DNA of 64,000 bases from Hyphomicrobium sp. LHD-15 (GCF_031157355.1 NZ_JAVIFT010000002.1:1-64000), one strand, 5' to 3'. Numbered from the stretch's first letter, positions 1 to 8,815 are shown. The notes: generated by a model not told the origin, from the letters alone. Translations and numbers: made by a program.

Positions 1-197
1 GGCAAGGTCGGCTCGGGCGCGGCGGCCGGCGCGGCCTGAGACGGCGCGGCGCTTTCGGTGGCGGCGGGCGGGGCGACTTCCTGCGCGGCCATCGGCGCTG
101 CGTGGGCCGAAATCATCGCGGCAACCGTAATGATACGAAGAACAGTACCCGCCCGATTACGGCGCCAGACTGGAACCATTGTAGAATACATCGTCAT
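1..197 (-). CDS. Secreted Ala/Pro-rich protein, N-terminal part (runs off left edge)
   Basis: An open minus-strand frame begins with ATG at 197 (ATG at 191 and 179 are alternatives) and stays open to the window edge, about 65 codons. It starts with a basic stretch (VWRRNRAG) and a hydrophobic run (TVLRIITVAAMISAHA), followed by a likely signal-peptidase site near AAPMAAQ. After that the chain is almost only Ala, Pro, Glu and Thr. This is the pattern of an exported protein with a Pro/Ala-rich linker, but the functional domain lies outside the window, so no family can be assigned. No strong ribosome-binding site is seen. Confidence 0.55.
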   Translation of the reverse strand, partial: MTMYSTMVPVWRRNRAGTVLRIITVAAMISAHAAPMAAQEVAPPAATESAAPSQAAPAAAPEPTL

Positions 198-465
198 GAT
201 CTCAGGTAACCCGCTTGTTCTCGTTCGTTGTGTCCGCGTGTCGGGCACATAAATAAAACTATACTACTCGCGTCAATATTAAGTCGCAATCTTGCCCACC
301 GACCGGGAACTTCCCGCCTGCGCAATAGTGTCGCGCACGGCCTTATCCGTACTCCGGTCATTTCGCACCTGGCTCGCCGATCCGGCGGAACCTTAACGCC
401 CAGTTGCGTATTCGGCTTCAGGTGCCCTTGAACGACATCGAACCTGAGCCCGAGCTGCCCATACC

Positions 466-1185
466 ATGACAGCCCTGCACGATTGGCCCCGCAACAGGCT
501 TCTTCTCGCGTTACCGAGCCGAATCCGTGGGCAGCTTCTTCCCAGTCTCGAACCGATCAAGTGCGAGCGCGAACAAGTGCTGATGGACGCGGATTCGGCC
601 CTCGATCACGTGTACTTCCCGGATAGCGGAGTGATTTCGGTGGTCGCAGTCTATCCTGACGGCGCTATTATAGAAATGGCTACGATCGGACGGGAGGGCG
701 GAACCGGTTTTCAGGCCGTGTTCGGCGCAAAAACCTCGTCCGCCCGGCTCCTTGTGCAGCTTCCCGGCACCGCCGCCAAGATGCCACGTTCAGTTTTCGT
801 GAACGCGATGGATACGATCCCGGCGTTCCGCACGCTGATGTACTGCCATGTTCATGCCTTTCTCGAGCAGGTGATGATTTCGGCGGGTTGTAACGGAGCC
901 CACAATCTCACTCAGCGGCTTGCGCGCTGGCTCCTGATGATGCGCGACCGGGCCGACGACGACACGATGCTGCTTACCCAGGATCTGCTGGCGGAAATGC
1001 TCGGCGTGCAGAGGCCTTCGATCACCAACGCCATGCATGGACTGCTGAAAGCCGGACTGATCGACAGCGGGCGCAAGCGGGTGACGATCCTCGATCGCGA
1101 TGGCCTCATGCGCGTCTCGTGCGAGTGCTATTCGCTGACGCGCACGCGCATTGCTCAACACCTGCCGAAAACTTATCCGGAATGA
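466..1185 (+). CDS. Crp/Fnr-family transcriptional regulator
   Basis: A 239-residue protein, the usual size for the family. Residues about 20-140 form the cyclic-nucleotide-binding-type beta roll (ALDHVYFPDSGVISVV, GREGGTGFQAVFG). Residues about 150-225 form the Crp-type winged helix, with the recognition part reading LLAEMLGVQRPSITNAM. The Fnr iron-sulphur cysteines are absent at the N-terminus, so oxygen sensing by an Fe-S cluster is unlikely; the ligand is unknown. It stands alone, 92 bases before a small unknown gene. Family assignment is secure; the regulated genes are not visible. Confidence 0.9.
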   Translation: MTALHDWPRNRLLLALPSRIRGQLLPSLEPIKCEREQVLMDADSALDHVYFPDSGVISVVAVYPDGAIIEMATIGREGGTGFQAVFGAKTSSARLLVQLPGTAAKMPRSVFVNAMDTIPAFRTLMYCHVHAFLEQVMISAGCNGAHNLTQRLARWLLMMRDRADDDTMLLTQDLLAEMLGVQRPSITNAMHGLLKAGLIDSGRKRVTILDRDGLMRVSCECYSLTRTRIAQHLPKTYPE

Positions 1186-1276
1186 TCCATTCCGTCATAT
1201 AGATGACCGACAGCGCATTGGTGCTTGCCGCATATCAATCGAGCACTTGATTGATCCCGCCGCGAGAAGTCTTCCC

Positions 1277-1528
1277 ATGCCCGTTCGCAAACTCATCGAA
1301 AACGCGTCGTTCGCGCCTGAAGCCCTCGAAGTTCTCTATGCCGCGTTCGATTTGGCGTGGGAGGAAGTCGCGTCTCACGTCGGACCCGATCCGACCGCGA
1401 TCACGTTCGCGCGTGAGCGGCTCGCCCAGGCCGTGCTGAGTGCTGCCAGGCTCAATGCGACGGACCCGACGCAGATCAAGACAGATGCGGTGGCGGCGTT
1501 TCTATCGTCCGATCCGACCGAACGTTAG
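1277..1528 (+). CDS. Small conserved-type protein of unknown function
   Basis: An 83-residue, mostly helical, acidic protein (KLIENASFAPEALEVLY, then AFDLAWEEVASHVG) with no signal peptide and no domain I recognise. The ATG at 1277 is preferred over an upstream frame extension that would overlap the Crp/Fnr gene. Its last four bases overlap the convergent alpha-hydroxy-acid dehydrogenase gene. Similar short helical proteins are common in Hyphomicrobiales, but I cannot name the family. Confidence 0.6.
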   Translation: MPVRKLIENASFAPEALEVLYAAFDLAWEEVASHVGPDPTAITFARERLAQAVLSAARLNATDPTQIKTDAVAAFLSSDPTER

Positions 1529-2625
1529 CTTGGCCAAAGCACGTCGCGATCGATGTCATCGATCGTAGCGCAGCCGGTCATGGCCATCGCGGCCTCGAAC
1601 TCGGCGCGGAGGATCGTCAGCAGATGCAGGACACCCACCGCGCCTGCGACGGCGAGGGCATGCATGATCGGCTGGCCGATCATGACGGCGCTGGCACCAA
1701 CGGCGAGCGCCTTCAGAACATCGGTGCCACGCCGCACGCCGCCATCGAGCAGCAACGGGACACGCCCTTCGACACGCGCGGCCACCGCTTCGAGCGCATC
1801 GAGGCTCGCGGGCAGCGTGTCGAGCGTGCGGCCGCCGTGGTTCGAAACGATGATGCCGTTCATGCCGGCTGCGATGGCGAGCTCGGCGTCTTTCGGAGAC
1901 ACGACGCCTTTGATCAAGATCGGCAGGTCGGTCTCGCTGCGCAACCAATCGATATCTGCCCAGGTCGGCGCGCTATCGAGCAGGCCCTTGAACACCGGAC
2001 TTTCGCCTGGCCCCGCGCGCGATACCGGCGCTTTAAATCCCTCGACGTTGACGGGGCGAACGTGCGGGGGCATCCGAAAGCCCGCGCGCTGCTCGTCATT
2101 GCGTACGCCATTGATCGACGCATCGACCGTCACGACGAGCGCCTTATATCCGGCTGCCTCGGCGCGCCGAACCAGACCCAGCGTCGCCGCTCTTTCGGCC
2201 TGCATGTAAAGCTGAAACCACAGCGTCGTTTGGGACGCCTCCGCGATGTCTTCGATGGTCGCGCTCGCGAGCGTGCTGACGGTCATCCAGGCGGCGCAGG
2301 CCGACGCAGCAATGACGGTGGCCAACTCACCGTCGGGATGAGCGAGCTTCTGATGCGCCACCGGCGCCAGAAGAATTGGAAACGGCAGGTGCGCGCCGAG
2401 CAGCGTGGTTGCGGTCGAAGCCCCCGACATATCCGCCAGCACGCGACCTGAAAGCCTGCGGCTGTCGAAGGCCTCCCGGTTCCACCGCCTGGTCAGTCCA
2501 TCGGCGCCTGCTCCCGCAATGTACGCCCACACGTCAGCGGGAAGGCGCTGGCGCGCGTGGCGCTCATAGTCGAGCGCGGCGACGACGTCTTCGGGAACGG
2601 GGCTAGCTGCAGGATCGACCCTCAC
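1525..2625 (-). CDS. FMN-dependent alpha-hydroxy-acid dehydrogenase/oxidase (LldD family)
   Basis: A 366-residue protein of the FMN-dependent L-lactate dehydrogenase/glycolate oxidase family (TIM barrel), which oxidises 2-hydroxy acids to 2-keto acids. Active-site residues typical of the family are visible: Tyr35 in AYIAGAGADG, Tyr140 in WFQLYMQ, Lys239 in LIKGV, and His263/Arg266 in SNHGGR, followed by the FMN-phosphate loop LLLDGGVRRG. The start is GTG with a GAGG ribosome-binding site. It lies 40 bases downstream of the PiuC-type gene on the same strand and so appears to be the last gene of the siderophore-receptor operon. Exact substrate (lactate, glycolate or another 2-hydroxy acid) cannot be told. 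Confidence 0.88.
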   Translation of the reverse strand: MRVDPAASPVPEDVVAALDYERHARQRLPADVWAYIAGAGADGLTRRWNREAFDSRRLSGRVLADMSGASTATTLLGAHLPFPILLAPVAHQKLAHPDGELATVIAASACAAWMTVSTLASATIEDIAEASQTTLWFQLYMQAERAATLGLVRRAEAAGYKALVVTVDASINGVRNDEQRAGFRMPPHVRPVNVEGFKAPVSRAGPGESPVFKGLLDSAPTWADIDWLRSETDLPILIKGVVSPKDAELAIAAGMNGIIVSNHGGRTLDTLPASLDALEAVAARVEGRVPLLLDGGVRRGTDVLKALAVGASAVMIGQPIMHALAVAGAVGVLHLLTILRAEFEAAMAMTGCATIDDIDRDVLWPS

Positions 2626-2665
2626 GGCGCCTCGCGCTTCAGCAGGCGAGCGGGGCGTGCGCCGC

Positions 2666-3346
2666 TCATACCTCGGACCATTGGCGGATCAGGTTGTGAT
2701 AGTGCGCGGTCAAACCAACGACGGCTGCATCGTCATCCGGCAGCCGCTCGCGGATGCTCATGATCGAGCGGTCGAGATCATAGAGCATGTGACGCTGCCA
2801 GTCGTCCTTGATCATCGACTGGGTCCAGAAGAACGAAGCCCATCGGCTGCCACGCGTGACCGGCGTCACGCTGTGCATGCTGGTCGCCGGATAGACGACC
2901 ATATGGCCAGCGGGCAGCTTCACGGCGTGCGTGCCGTAGGTGTCGTGCACCACGAGTTCGCCGCCGTCGTAATCCTCGGGCGGCGTGAGGAACAGCGTTG
3001 AGGACACATCGGTCCGCATCCGCTGGCCGCCCGGCAGCGCGCGGATCGACCCATCGACGTGGGCGCCGAAGGTCATGCCAACATCGTAGCGGTTGAACAT
3101 CGGCGGCAGCACGCGCAGCGGCAACGCGGCGCTCATGAAGGTTGGATTGCTGCCGAGCGCCTTGAGCACGATCTGGCCAAGCTCCAGCGCGATTTGGCTC
3201 TCGATCGGCACCTGCAGGTTGTTCTTGACCTTGATCGCCTGATCGCCCGCGGTGACGCGTCCATCCACCCAGTCGGTGCTTTCGAGCACGCGGCGGATCT
3301 CCGCCACCTCCTCCGCATTCAGCACATCGGGGATCGTGACGAGCAT
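2666..3346 (-). CDS. piuC: PKHD-type Fe(II)/2-oxoglutarate hydroxylase (PiuC/YbiX family)
   Basis: With the ATG at 3346 the protein is 226 residues, the standard length of PiuC/YbiX; the frame could extend 15 codons further. The iron ligands His96 and Asp98 (GAHVDGS) and His158 (TSMHSV) and the 2-oxoglutarate-binding Arg168 (TRGSRWA) are all present, so it should be active. Family members sit beside TonB-dependent catecholate siderophore receptors and are thought to modify siderophore or help iron release. Here the receptor gene is immediately upstream on the same strand, 111 bases away, in agreement with that role. The true substrate is unknown for the family. Confidence 0.92.
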   Translation of the reverse strand: MLVTIPDVLNAEEVAEIRRVLESTDWVDGRVTAGDQAIKVKNNLQVPIESQIALELGQIVLKALGSNPTFMSAALPLRVLPPMFNRYDVGMTFGAHVDGSIRALPGGQRMRTDVSSTLFLTPPEDYDGGELVVHDTYGTHAVKLPAGHMVVYPATSMHSVTPVTRGSRWASFFWTQSMIKDDWQRHMLYDLDRSIMSIRERLPDDDAAVVGLTAHYHNLIRQWSEV

Positions 3347-3370
3347 TTTCGAGTTCCTCAAAAACGCCAA

Positions 3371-3438
3371 TTGCCGGGGCGAGCCCGGCAACGGCGTGTT
3401 TAGGTGATTTACCGGCGGGGCGGAACCCGTCCCGCCGG
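3371..3438 (-). other. Two intercistronic hairpins between siderophore receptor and piuC
   Basis: One perfect 8-bp stem spans 3371-3391 (arms 3371-3378 and 3384-3391), and another spans 3412-3438 (arms 3412-3419 and 3431-3438). Neither is followed directly by a long T run; the piuC-proximal one is followed on the minus strand by a looser T-rich stretch (TTGGCGTTTTTG). They may lower read-through or protect the receptor mRNA 3' end. Function is inferred. Confidence 0.5.
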
Positions 3439-3457
3439 ATTTTCTATGCTTCGCTTG

Positions 3458-5968
3458 TCAGAAATCAAACTTGGTGCCGAGGCGGAATGTGCGCGGCGCA
3501 CCAAGCGTTGCACGCGAGCCGTTCCAGTTGGTCGATAGCGCGTATTCCTCGTCGAAAAGGTTGTCGACGTTGAACTGCAAGGCAACGTTGTCGGTCAGAT
3601 CGTAAGACGCCATAACGTTGACCAGGAAGTAGCTCGGAAGCTCACCCGGTACGCCGTTCTTGATGACGCGGAAGGCATCGTCCGGGCGGCCGAGGAAGGA
3701 CTCGCCGGTGTACTGCACGCCGCCGCCGATCGTGAACGCGGTCGTCACGTCGTAGGTCATCCACAGCGTCGCCGAGAAGTTCGGCGTAAAGGCCAGTTCG
3801 TCGCCGTTGGTCGTAACGCCGGCCGTCGCACACTGGCCCGCCGCCCCTAGACCAAAATCGCCCGGCCGATCGCGGCACTGAAGATAATTGTACTCGGCGC
3901 TGTTCTTGCGCTCCGAGTCGAGCAACAGCAATCCGCCGAATACCTTCCAGCGGTCGGTCAGACTGCCTGCGACGCCCAACTCGATGCCCTGCACGACTTG
4001 ATCTTCATAGAACACTCCGTCTTCAAAGAATGTCGCAGCATTGCTTCGTACCTTGTGCGGCACGTCATTCTTCACGGTGCGGAAAGCGGCAGCCGTCGTG
4101 GAGAGCTTGCCACCGAACCAATCCCATTTTACGCCGACCTCGTAGTTGTCGATCATCACAGGATCGGCCTCCGGCGCGAACCCAGGCAGAGCGTCGTCAC
4201 CAGATCGCGAAATATCCGGGTTGGAAAGGTAGGAGCCAGGAGGCAGAGCCGAAGCGCCGTACGATGCGTAGAGCGTGCCGTTCGGAACCGGCTTGTATAC
4301 CAGACCGATCTTGCCGCCGAGGGTGGTCTCGCTTCCCTCTACGCCATCGAACGTACCCGGCACCCCGCTCGGAAGCGCTTTGCTCGCGATTTCATATTTG
4401 TAATGCTCGACGCGGAGGCCGCCAACCAAGTCGAGTTTTTTCGTCAGTTCGATCGTATCGTAGAAATAGGCTGCGATGGTATCGATCTCGACGTCATTGC
4501 GACCGTCCGGGGCCGGCGACGCAGCGTTGTAGCGATCTGGATTGGGATCGAACAAGCTGGTGTTGCCGGGGTTCTGCGCAGCGAACTGATTGGCGCCGGA
4601 TCTTTCATTGGTGTACTCGATGCCGGTCGAAATCGTGTGCTTGAAGCCGCTCGCGACGAATGTGCCGGCGAGATTGGTTTGGTTGCTCCATAGCTCGTTG
4701 ACGCGGTCATAGAACTGTCTCTGCGTCGTTGCCTGCACCGGCGGGCCGGCGACGATCCCAGTCGGGACAGTATAGCGCGCGTCGCGATCGACCCGGTCCC
4801 AAACGGTCTGGTTGGTCAAAGTGAAATTGCTCGACAGATCGTGTTCGAAGCGAGCCGTCACACGATCACCAACGAGATCATCGTAATCGCTCTTCAAGCC
4901 ATAGAAGCTATCGCGCGAAGCGCCAGCGGTGACAGGATTGAACGTTTTCAATCCGCTTATCGTTGCTCCCGGCACGCCCCAGTCAGGCAGATCGTTCCGC
5001 TGCAGGCGCTCATAGGAGAAGATTGCGCGCGTGTCCGTACCGAGGCCGAACGCGATCGACGGCGCAAGACCGTAGGCTTCTGCCTCGGCGACATCGCGGC
5101 CCATCACGCCGCCGTTCTCGTACATGCCGTTCATCCGGACCGCGACCGTGCCGATCCGCTGGTTGACGTCGATGGTGGACCGGAACAAAGGATCGGTTCC
5201 GTGCTCGTCGAAGGTGATGCTGGATTCGCTGCGAATGAAGTTTTCAGTGGTTGGCACCTTGGTCACAAGGTTGATGTAGCCGGCAGCAGCGCCACGGCCA
5301 TTGTCCGCAGCTGCACCTTTGACGACTTCCACCTGCTCGATGTTGAACATGTCTCGCGCAAAACTTCCGGAATTGCGCACGCCGTCGACAAAGATGTTGC
5401 CGCTGGTGTCGAAGCCCCGGAGCTTGAAGTTGTTGGTCGACGTCGAGAATCCGTTTTCACCCGCATCGAAGGTGATGCCCGGGGTGTTGCGCAGCGCCTG
5501 CGTCAGGTTTGGCGCGCCGCGCTCGCTGAGAATGGTGCCGGGGATCACGGTCACGGTCTGCGGCGTGTTGAGCAGCGGTCCGGTGATCTTTGCCGACGTT
5601 ACGTAGTCGGCCTTGTATTCGCCCGGTGCGACGGGGCCAGCCTGTCCCGGCAGCGGCGGCGCTTGGGGGCGCTCGGCCACAGGCTCGACAGCCGGCGGAG
5701 CAACGGGCGTGGGGCTCGAGGGTGCAGCCTTCTTCTTGGCGACCGCCTGCTTCTTCTTGCCTTTGGTCTCGACGACCAGCGGCGGCAGCTCGGCTGCCGG
5801 CGCGGCGGCCTGCTGGGCCAGAGCGGCGCCAGAGAACGGCGCGGAAAACGTCACGAGCGGCAGCAGTCCGAGCGTGGTTGCGATTGCGGCAGACGACCTT
5901 GGCTCCGCGCGATCCGGCGGGCACTCCGATGCCCCTACGGCCGACTTCTCGTTCTCACTCGCCCTCAT
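3458..5968 (-). CDS. TonB-dependent siderophore receptor (Fiu-like)
   Basis: An outer-membrane receptor of 836 residues from the ATG at 5968, which has a GGGGGA ribosome-binding site; a longer frame reaches 6079. A signal peptide ends near GAALAQQ. Then comes a TonB-box-like PPLVVET and an unusual Lys/Ala/Pro-rich linker (KGKKKQAVAKKKAAP). A plug domain follows (NTPQTVTVIPGTILSERG, RGFDTSGNIFVDGVR, VEVVKGAAADNGRGAAAGY), and a 22-strand barrel ending in the classical terminal Phe (FRLGTKFDF). Neighbouring piuC supports catecholate-type ferric siderophore uptake. No convincing Fur or Irr site was seen upstream. The same linker style recurs in the second receptor at 52.5 kb. Confidence 0.93.
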   Translation of the reverse strand: MRASENEKSAVGASECPPDRAEPRSSAAIATTLGLLPLVTFSAPFSGAALAQQAAAPAAELPPLVVETKGKKKQAVAKKKAAPSSPTPVAPPAVEPVAERPQAPPLPGQAGPVAPGEYKADYVTSAKITGPLLNTPQTVTVIPGTILSERGAPNLTQALRNTPGITFDAGENGFSTSTNNFKLRGFDTSGNIFVDGVRNSGSFARDMFNIEQVEVVKGAAADNGRGAAAGYINLVTKVPTTENFIRSESSITFDEHGTDPLFRSTIDVNQRIGTVAVRMNGMYENGGVMGRDVAEAEAYGLAPSIAFGLGTDTRAIFSYERLQRNDLPDWGVPGATISGLKTFNPVTAGASRDSFYGLKSDYDDLVGDRVTARFEHDLSSNFTLTNQTVWDRVDRDARYTVPTGIVAGPPVQATTQRQFYDRVNELWSNQTNLAGTFVASGFKHTISTGIEYTNERSGANQFAAQNPGNTSLFDPNPDRYNAASPAPDGRNDVEIDTIAAYFYDTIELTKKLDLVGGLRVEHYKYEIASKALPSGVPGTFDGVEGSETTLGGKIGLVYKPVPNGTLYASYGASALPPGSYLSNPDISRSGDDALPGFAPEADPVMIDNYEVGVKWDWFGGKLSTTAAAFRTVKNDVPHKVRSNAATFFEDGVFYEDQVVQGIELGVAGSLTDRWKVFGGLLLLDSERKNSAEYNYLQCRDRPGDFGLGAAGQCATAGVTTNGDELAFTPNFSATLWMTYDVTTAFTIGGGVQYTGESFLGRPDDAFRVIKNGVPGELPSYFLVNVMASYDLTDNVALQFNVDNLFDEEYALSTNWNGSRATLGAPRTFRLGTKFDF

Positions 5969-6510
5969 TACGCATTCCCCCATCAGCATCGGCGCTTCGA
6001 AAAGCGCGCTCGAAATCCCCGTTCGGACGGCGAAAAACTCGGCGTCCGATCCAACCTTCATCGGGTGAGATGAGAGCAAGTTGCGAAATCTATACGCTGT
6101 GCGTCAACTATCGTGGCGCCGCTCGGCGGAGTGTTCCGAAAGGCGCCGTATTTATGACACCTTGAGTATTCTTTTCCCTTGACACACTTTGTTACAAATG
6201 GGAGCAATCGCTGTTGTGCCCATTGGCATCAATCCTTTTCAACAATCTGATTTTATTGAATTTTGTCGCTCTCCCCAACGAGAGCTGTGCGGCAGATATC
6301 GGCTTATCCGAAACGATCGACGACACCCTTCACGCTGCGGTTTTGCGCGACTGCCATCACGTCCTTCCGAGGCCGTGAAGCGGCTCCGGCCGGCTTGCAT
6401 GATCATCCCGCGCCGGCGGTCAAGTTGCTGCTCCGATAGTGGTTGTTCCGCACTTGCGAGAAGGCGCGAAGCACTTTTGCATGGGGGTGCACAACAGCAC
6501 GGAGCCTTCC
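5969..6510. other. Intergenic region upstream of siderophore receptor
   Basis: About 540 bases of comparatively AT-richer DNA lie between the receptor start and a small plus-strand gene. It should hold the receptor promoter. I looked for Fur- or ICE-type palindromes and saw none that are convincing. Open frames across 6189-6785 have no ribosome-binding site and no protein-like composition, so I do not call them. Confidence 0.4.
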
Positions 6511-6684
6511 ATGTCCAAGAACACGGGCAGCTTCTATGTGTACGGCGCACCTGTCAGCTTTCTCGTCGCGTGTTACCGGCATCGGCTGAACCAGCGCCTG
6601 CTGGTTCTCTCTCTTCCCCAGGGGCACACCGCCGAGATCATCCAACTCGCGGATTGGAAAGCCTCAAGGGCCATGCCGAACTGA
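6511..6684 (+). CDS. Small hypothetical protein (57 aa)
   Basis: The ATG at 6511 is preceded by a GGAG motif at suitable spacing. The 57-residue product (for example SFYVYGAPVSFLVACYRH and LVLSLPQGHTAEIIQLADW) has a short hydrophobic core and a balanced composition, unlike the other frames nearby. No family is recognised. It is followed by tRNA-His on the opposite strand. An upstream in-frame ATG at 6481 is possible. Confidence 0.45.
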   Translation: MSKNTGSFYVYGAPVSFLVACYRHRLNQRLLVLSLPQGHTAEIIQLADWKASRAMPN

Positions 6685-6791
6685 CGAAGCGGCACCCGGG
6701 CAGGCTCAAGCCACCGGGAACGGCATCGACGCAATGGAAAGGCACGCGCTCGCGCGTTCCGGCCTTCGGCTCAATGTTTTTCTGATTTTGG

Positions 6792-6868
6792 TGGTACCGC
6801 CTCCCTGGCTTGAACAGGGGACCTCTAGATCCACAATCTAGCGCTCTAACCAACTGAGCTAAGGCGGC
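6792..6868 (-). tRNA. tRNA-His (GTG)
   Basis: A 77-base tRNA including an encoded CCA. Acceptor arms are GCCGCCT/AGGCGGT, with a G-U first pair. The D arm is GCTC/GAGC, the anticodon stem CTAGA/TCTAG with loop TTGTGGA gives anticodon GTG, and the T arm is CCCTG/CAGGG. The base before position 1 is A and the discriminator base is A, so the universal G-1:C73 histidine identity pair is missing. That loss is known for a clade of Alphaproteobacteria (Rhizobiales, Rhodobacterales, Caulobacterales). Confidence 0.95.
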
Positions 6869-7284
6869 TTACCTGCGTCGACTGGAACGCAAGGTGACGG
6901 TTACTCCGTCACGGCGTCCGCTCTGTCAACTGCGAACTCTCGTCCCAGATTCAGCTCGAAACAAAATTAATCTGTTTCATCAACGCTTTAAACGGACCAT
7001 CGGGTGCCCGAAAAAGCCGACCGATGGATACCGGGACGCGTATCGCTGGAGCTTATAGAAGGGGGGCGAACTTCCCGCAACATCAATGATCAAGGCGGCG
7101 ATGTCGAATTGGCCGGCGCCGAGCGGCCTCCTGCTGTTCGCCGAACCGGCACCTGCGAGGGCCGTGCCGCGCCAAGGGGTGAGCGATCCCCCCTACGAAA
7201 TCTTGCTTCTCATCATTACTTTAAGCCATGCTCCTCTGACCGCCTGACAAGACTTCGTACAACAGTGGTCCCGTGCTTCAGCCC
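6869..7284. other. Intergenic region between tRNA-His and histidine kinase
   Basis: About 415 bases without a supported gene. It holds the tRNA promoter (minus strand) and the kinase promoter (plus strand). A perfect 7-bp inverted repeat with a 5-base loop (GTGACGG/CCGTCAC) lies at 6894-6912, 26 bases upstream of the tRNA. A plus-strand frame at 7004-7288 has no ribosome-binding site and is not called. Confidence 0.4.
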
Positions 7285-8586
7285 ATGAACCGCCGCGTGC
7301 TCGTGCTGTTCGGAGAAGATCTGCCCGCTGTCGCTCTCGCTCAGCTCGATGCGAGCGGATCGTCGGCGGCCTGGCTGATCGATGTCGACGCGGGACGCAT
7401 CATCGCCGCCAACGGAAACGGCGCTGCTTTGCTCGGGCTCAACGGCGTCCGTGTGGTCGCCGACGCGGATCTCTCGCCACCTCTGCTCGACGCCTCGATG
7501 CCGGCGCTGGTCCGGTTGCGGGCGCTGGCGGCTTCATCAGACCAAGACACCAGCACCGAAGCCTTGGTTTTCTGGACCCGCAACGGCGCCCTGCGATTGC
7601 CGTGCCGTATTCATCTCTCACGCGCCCGTCTCCCACGCTCAGGCGCGCGTACGGTCGCAGCCATCATCGTTCAGGATCCGTCGCACGACCTCCACGATGC
7701 GTCCGACGCGGCAAATTCTTCCTTTGCCGGGAATGACGCGGCGAAGCTCAAGGAAATCGCGCGGCGCATCCACGAGGGGCAGGCCGCAAGAGGGCTCACT
7801 GAGGAGCGGGCCGGGCCGCGAACGCCGTCGGCTGCCGCTCTCTCAGACGGTGGCGCGTCTCCATCAGATCGCGAATTTTCGCCGACGCTTCGCGCGCGCC
7901 TTGCGCATGAACTCAAAACGCCGCTCAGCGCCATCGCGGCAGCTGCCGAAATCATGAAGGAACAACGCTTCGGCCCCCTCGGAAGCGCGCGCTATCTCGG
8001 ATACGCCTCCGATATCTTCGGAAGTGCGCAGCATATGATCGGCGTTATCGAGCGTATGCTGGCGGAGGGGACCGACCACGATCCGCTCTCGCTCGTTGCC
8101 GCGCTCGAGTTTGCGGAGATCGACGCGGGCGCGGTGCTCGCGGCTTCTGTTTCGCAGGTGGCACCACTCGCCGAGCGCGCCGGCATCGCGCTTGCGTTCG
8201 AGCTTGCCCCTCGCCTTCCGCACATCGTGGCCGATGCCACAAGCCTCCGGCAAATCGTGTTCAACCTCCTGACCAATGCCATCAAGTTCACGGAAAGCGG
8301 CGGATCGGTGAGGGCGGTTGCGCACTACGAAGTCGACGGCCCGTTCACGATCGCAATCTCGGATACGGGGTCTGGAATGACGCCGCGCGAACTCAGCAAT
8401 GTTTCGGATGCAATGAAGGCATCTCGTACGAAGCGCAAAGGCAAGGGGGCGGGACTTGGCCTCGGACTTCCGATGGTGCAAATGCTCGCCGAAGCGAACG
8501 GCGCCAGCCTCATCATCGAGAGCGTGCCAGGGCAGGGAACCTCGGCCTCGGTCGTGTTCCGGAAGGAGCGCGTGGTTCCGGTGTGA
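7285..8586 (+). CDS. PAS-like sensor histidine kinase, soluble
   Basis: A 433-residue kinase from the ATG at 7285 (a GTG at 7273 is possible). It has no membrane segment. Residues about 25-135 resemble a PAS/sensor fold (AAWLIDVDAGRIIAANGNG). The dimerisation domain carries the phospho-acceptor His near residue 208 (LAHELKTPLSA). The ATPase domain has the N box (NLLTNAIKFT), the G1 box (DTGSGM) and the G2 box (GLGLGLPMV). No response regulator gene is adjacent, so it is an orphan kinase. It precedes the Fe3+ transporter genes on the same strand, but a 229-base gap suggests a separate unit. Confidence 0.9.
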   Translation: MNRRVLVLFGEDLPAVALAQLDASGSSAAWLIDVDAGRIIAANGNGAALLGLNGVRVVADADLSPPLLDASMPALVRLRALAASSDQDTSTEALVFWTRNGALRLPCRIHLSRARLPRSGARTVAAIIVQDPSHDLHDASDAANSSFAGNDAAKLKEIARRIHEGQAARGLTEERAGPRTPSAAALSDGGASPSDREFSPTLRARLAHELKTPLSAIAAAAEIMKEQRFGPLGSARYLGYASDIFGSAQHMIGVIERMLAEGTDHDPLSLVAALEFAEIDAGAVLAASVSQVAPLAERAGIALAFELAPRLPHIVADATSLRQIVFNLLTNAIKFTESGGSVRAVAHYEVDGPFTIAISDTGSGMTPRELSNVSDAMKASRTKRKGKGAGLGLGLPMVQMLAEANGASLIIESVPGQGTSASVVFRKERVVPV

Positions 8587-8619
8587 TCCTGGGCTCGGCC
8601 TCTATCGTCGCCCTTGGAC

Positions 8620-8636
8620 ATTAGACAATTTCTAAA
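8620..8636 (+). promoter_or_regulatory. Candidate Irr/ICE-like iron-control box
   Basis: The 17-base element ATTAGACAATTTCTAAA is an inverted repeat of TTTAGA half-sites around a 5-base centre, with 11 of 12 half-site bases matching. This is the shape of the Irr-binding iron control element of Rhizobiales. It lies 180 bases before the Fe3+-binding protein gene. Assignment to Irr is inference. Confidence 0.5.
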
Positions 8637-8815
8637 CTGTCGGAATCGCCTTTTCTCTATCCTCATCCTCGGACATTGTTGACTTTCTTGACGCACTTCT
8701 CGGCCGCTGCTCTATGGTCGACGCGGCTTGCAGGCCCGTCGCGGCGCCATTTTCCATACGTCCGACGGTAAGCCGATAGCGGGACCTTGAACCCCGAATA
8801 TTGGAGAGTTGACCA

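Noticed and set aside
4841-6073. A 410-residue open frame antisense to the siderophore receptor
   Set aside because: Random Arg/Ala composition; the receptor reading on the minus strand is unambiguous.
5969-6200. Possible Fur or Irr box upstream of the first siderophore receptor
   Set aside because: No palindrome with a reasonable match to known Fur, Irr or RirA sites was found.
6189-6785. A 198-codon plus-strand frame before tRNA-His
   Set aside because: No ribosome-binding site, unordered composition, and a better small gene (6511-6684) in another frame.
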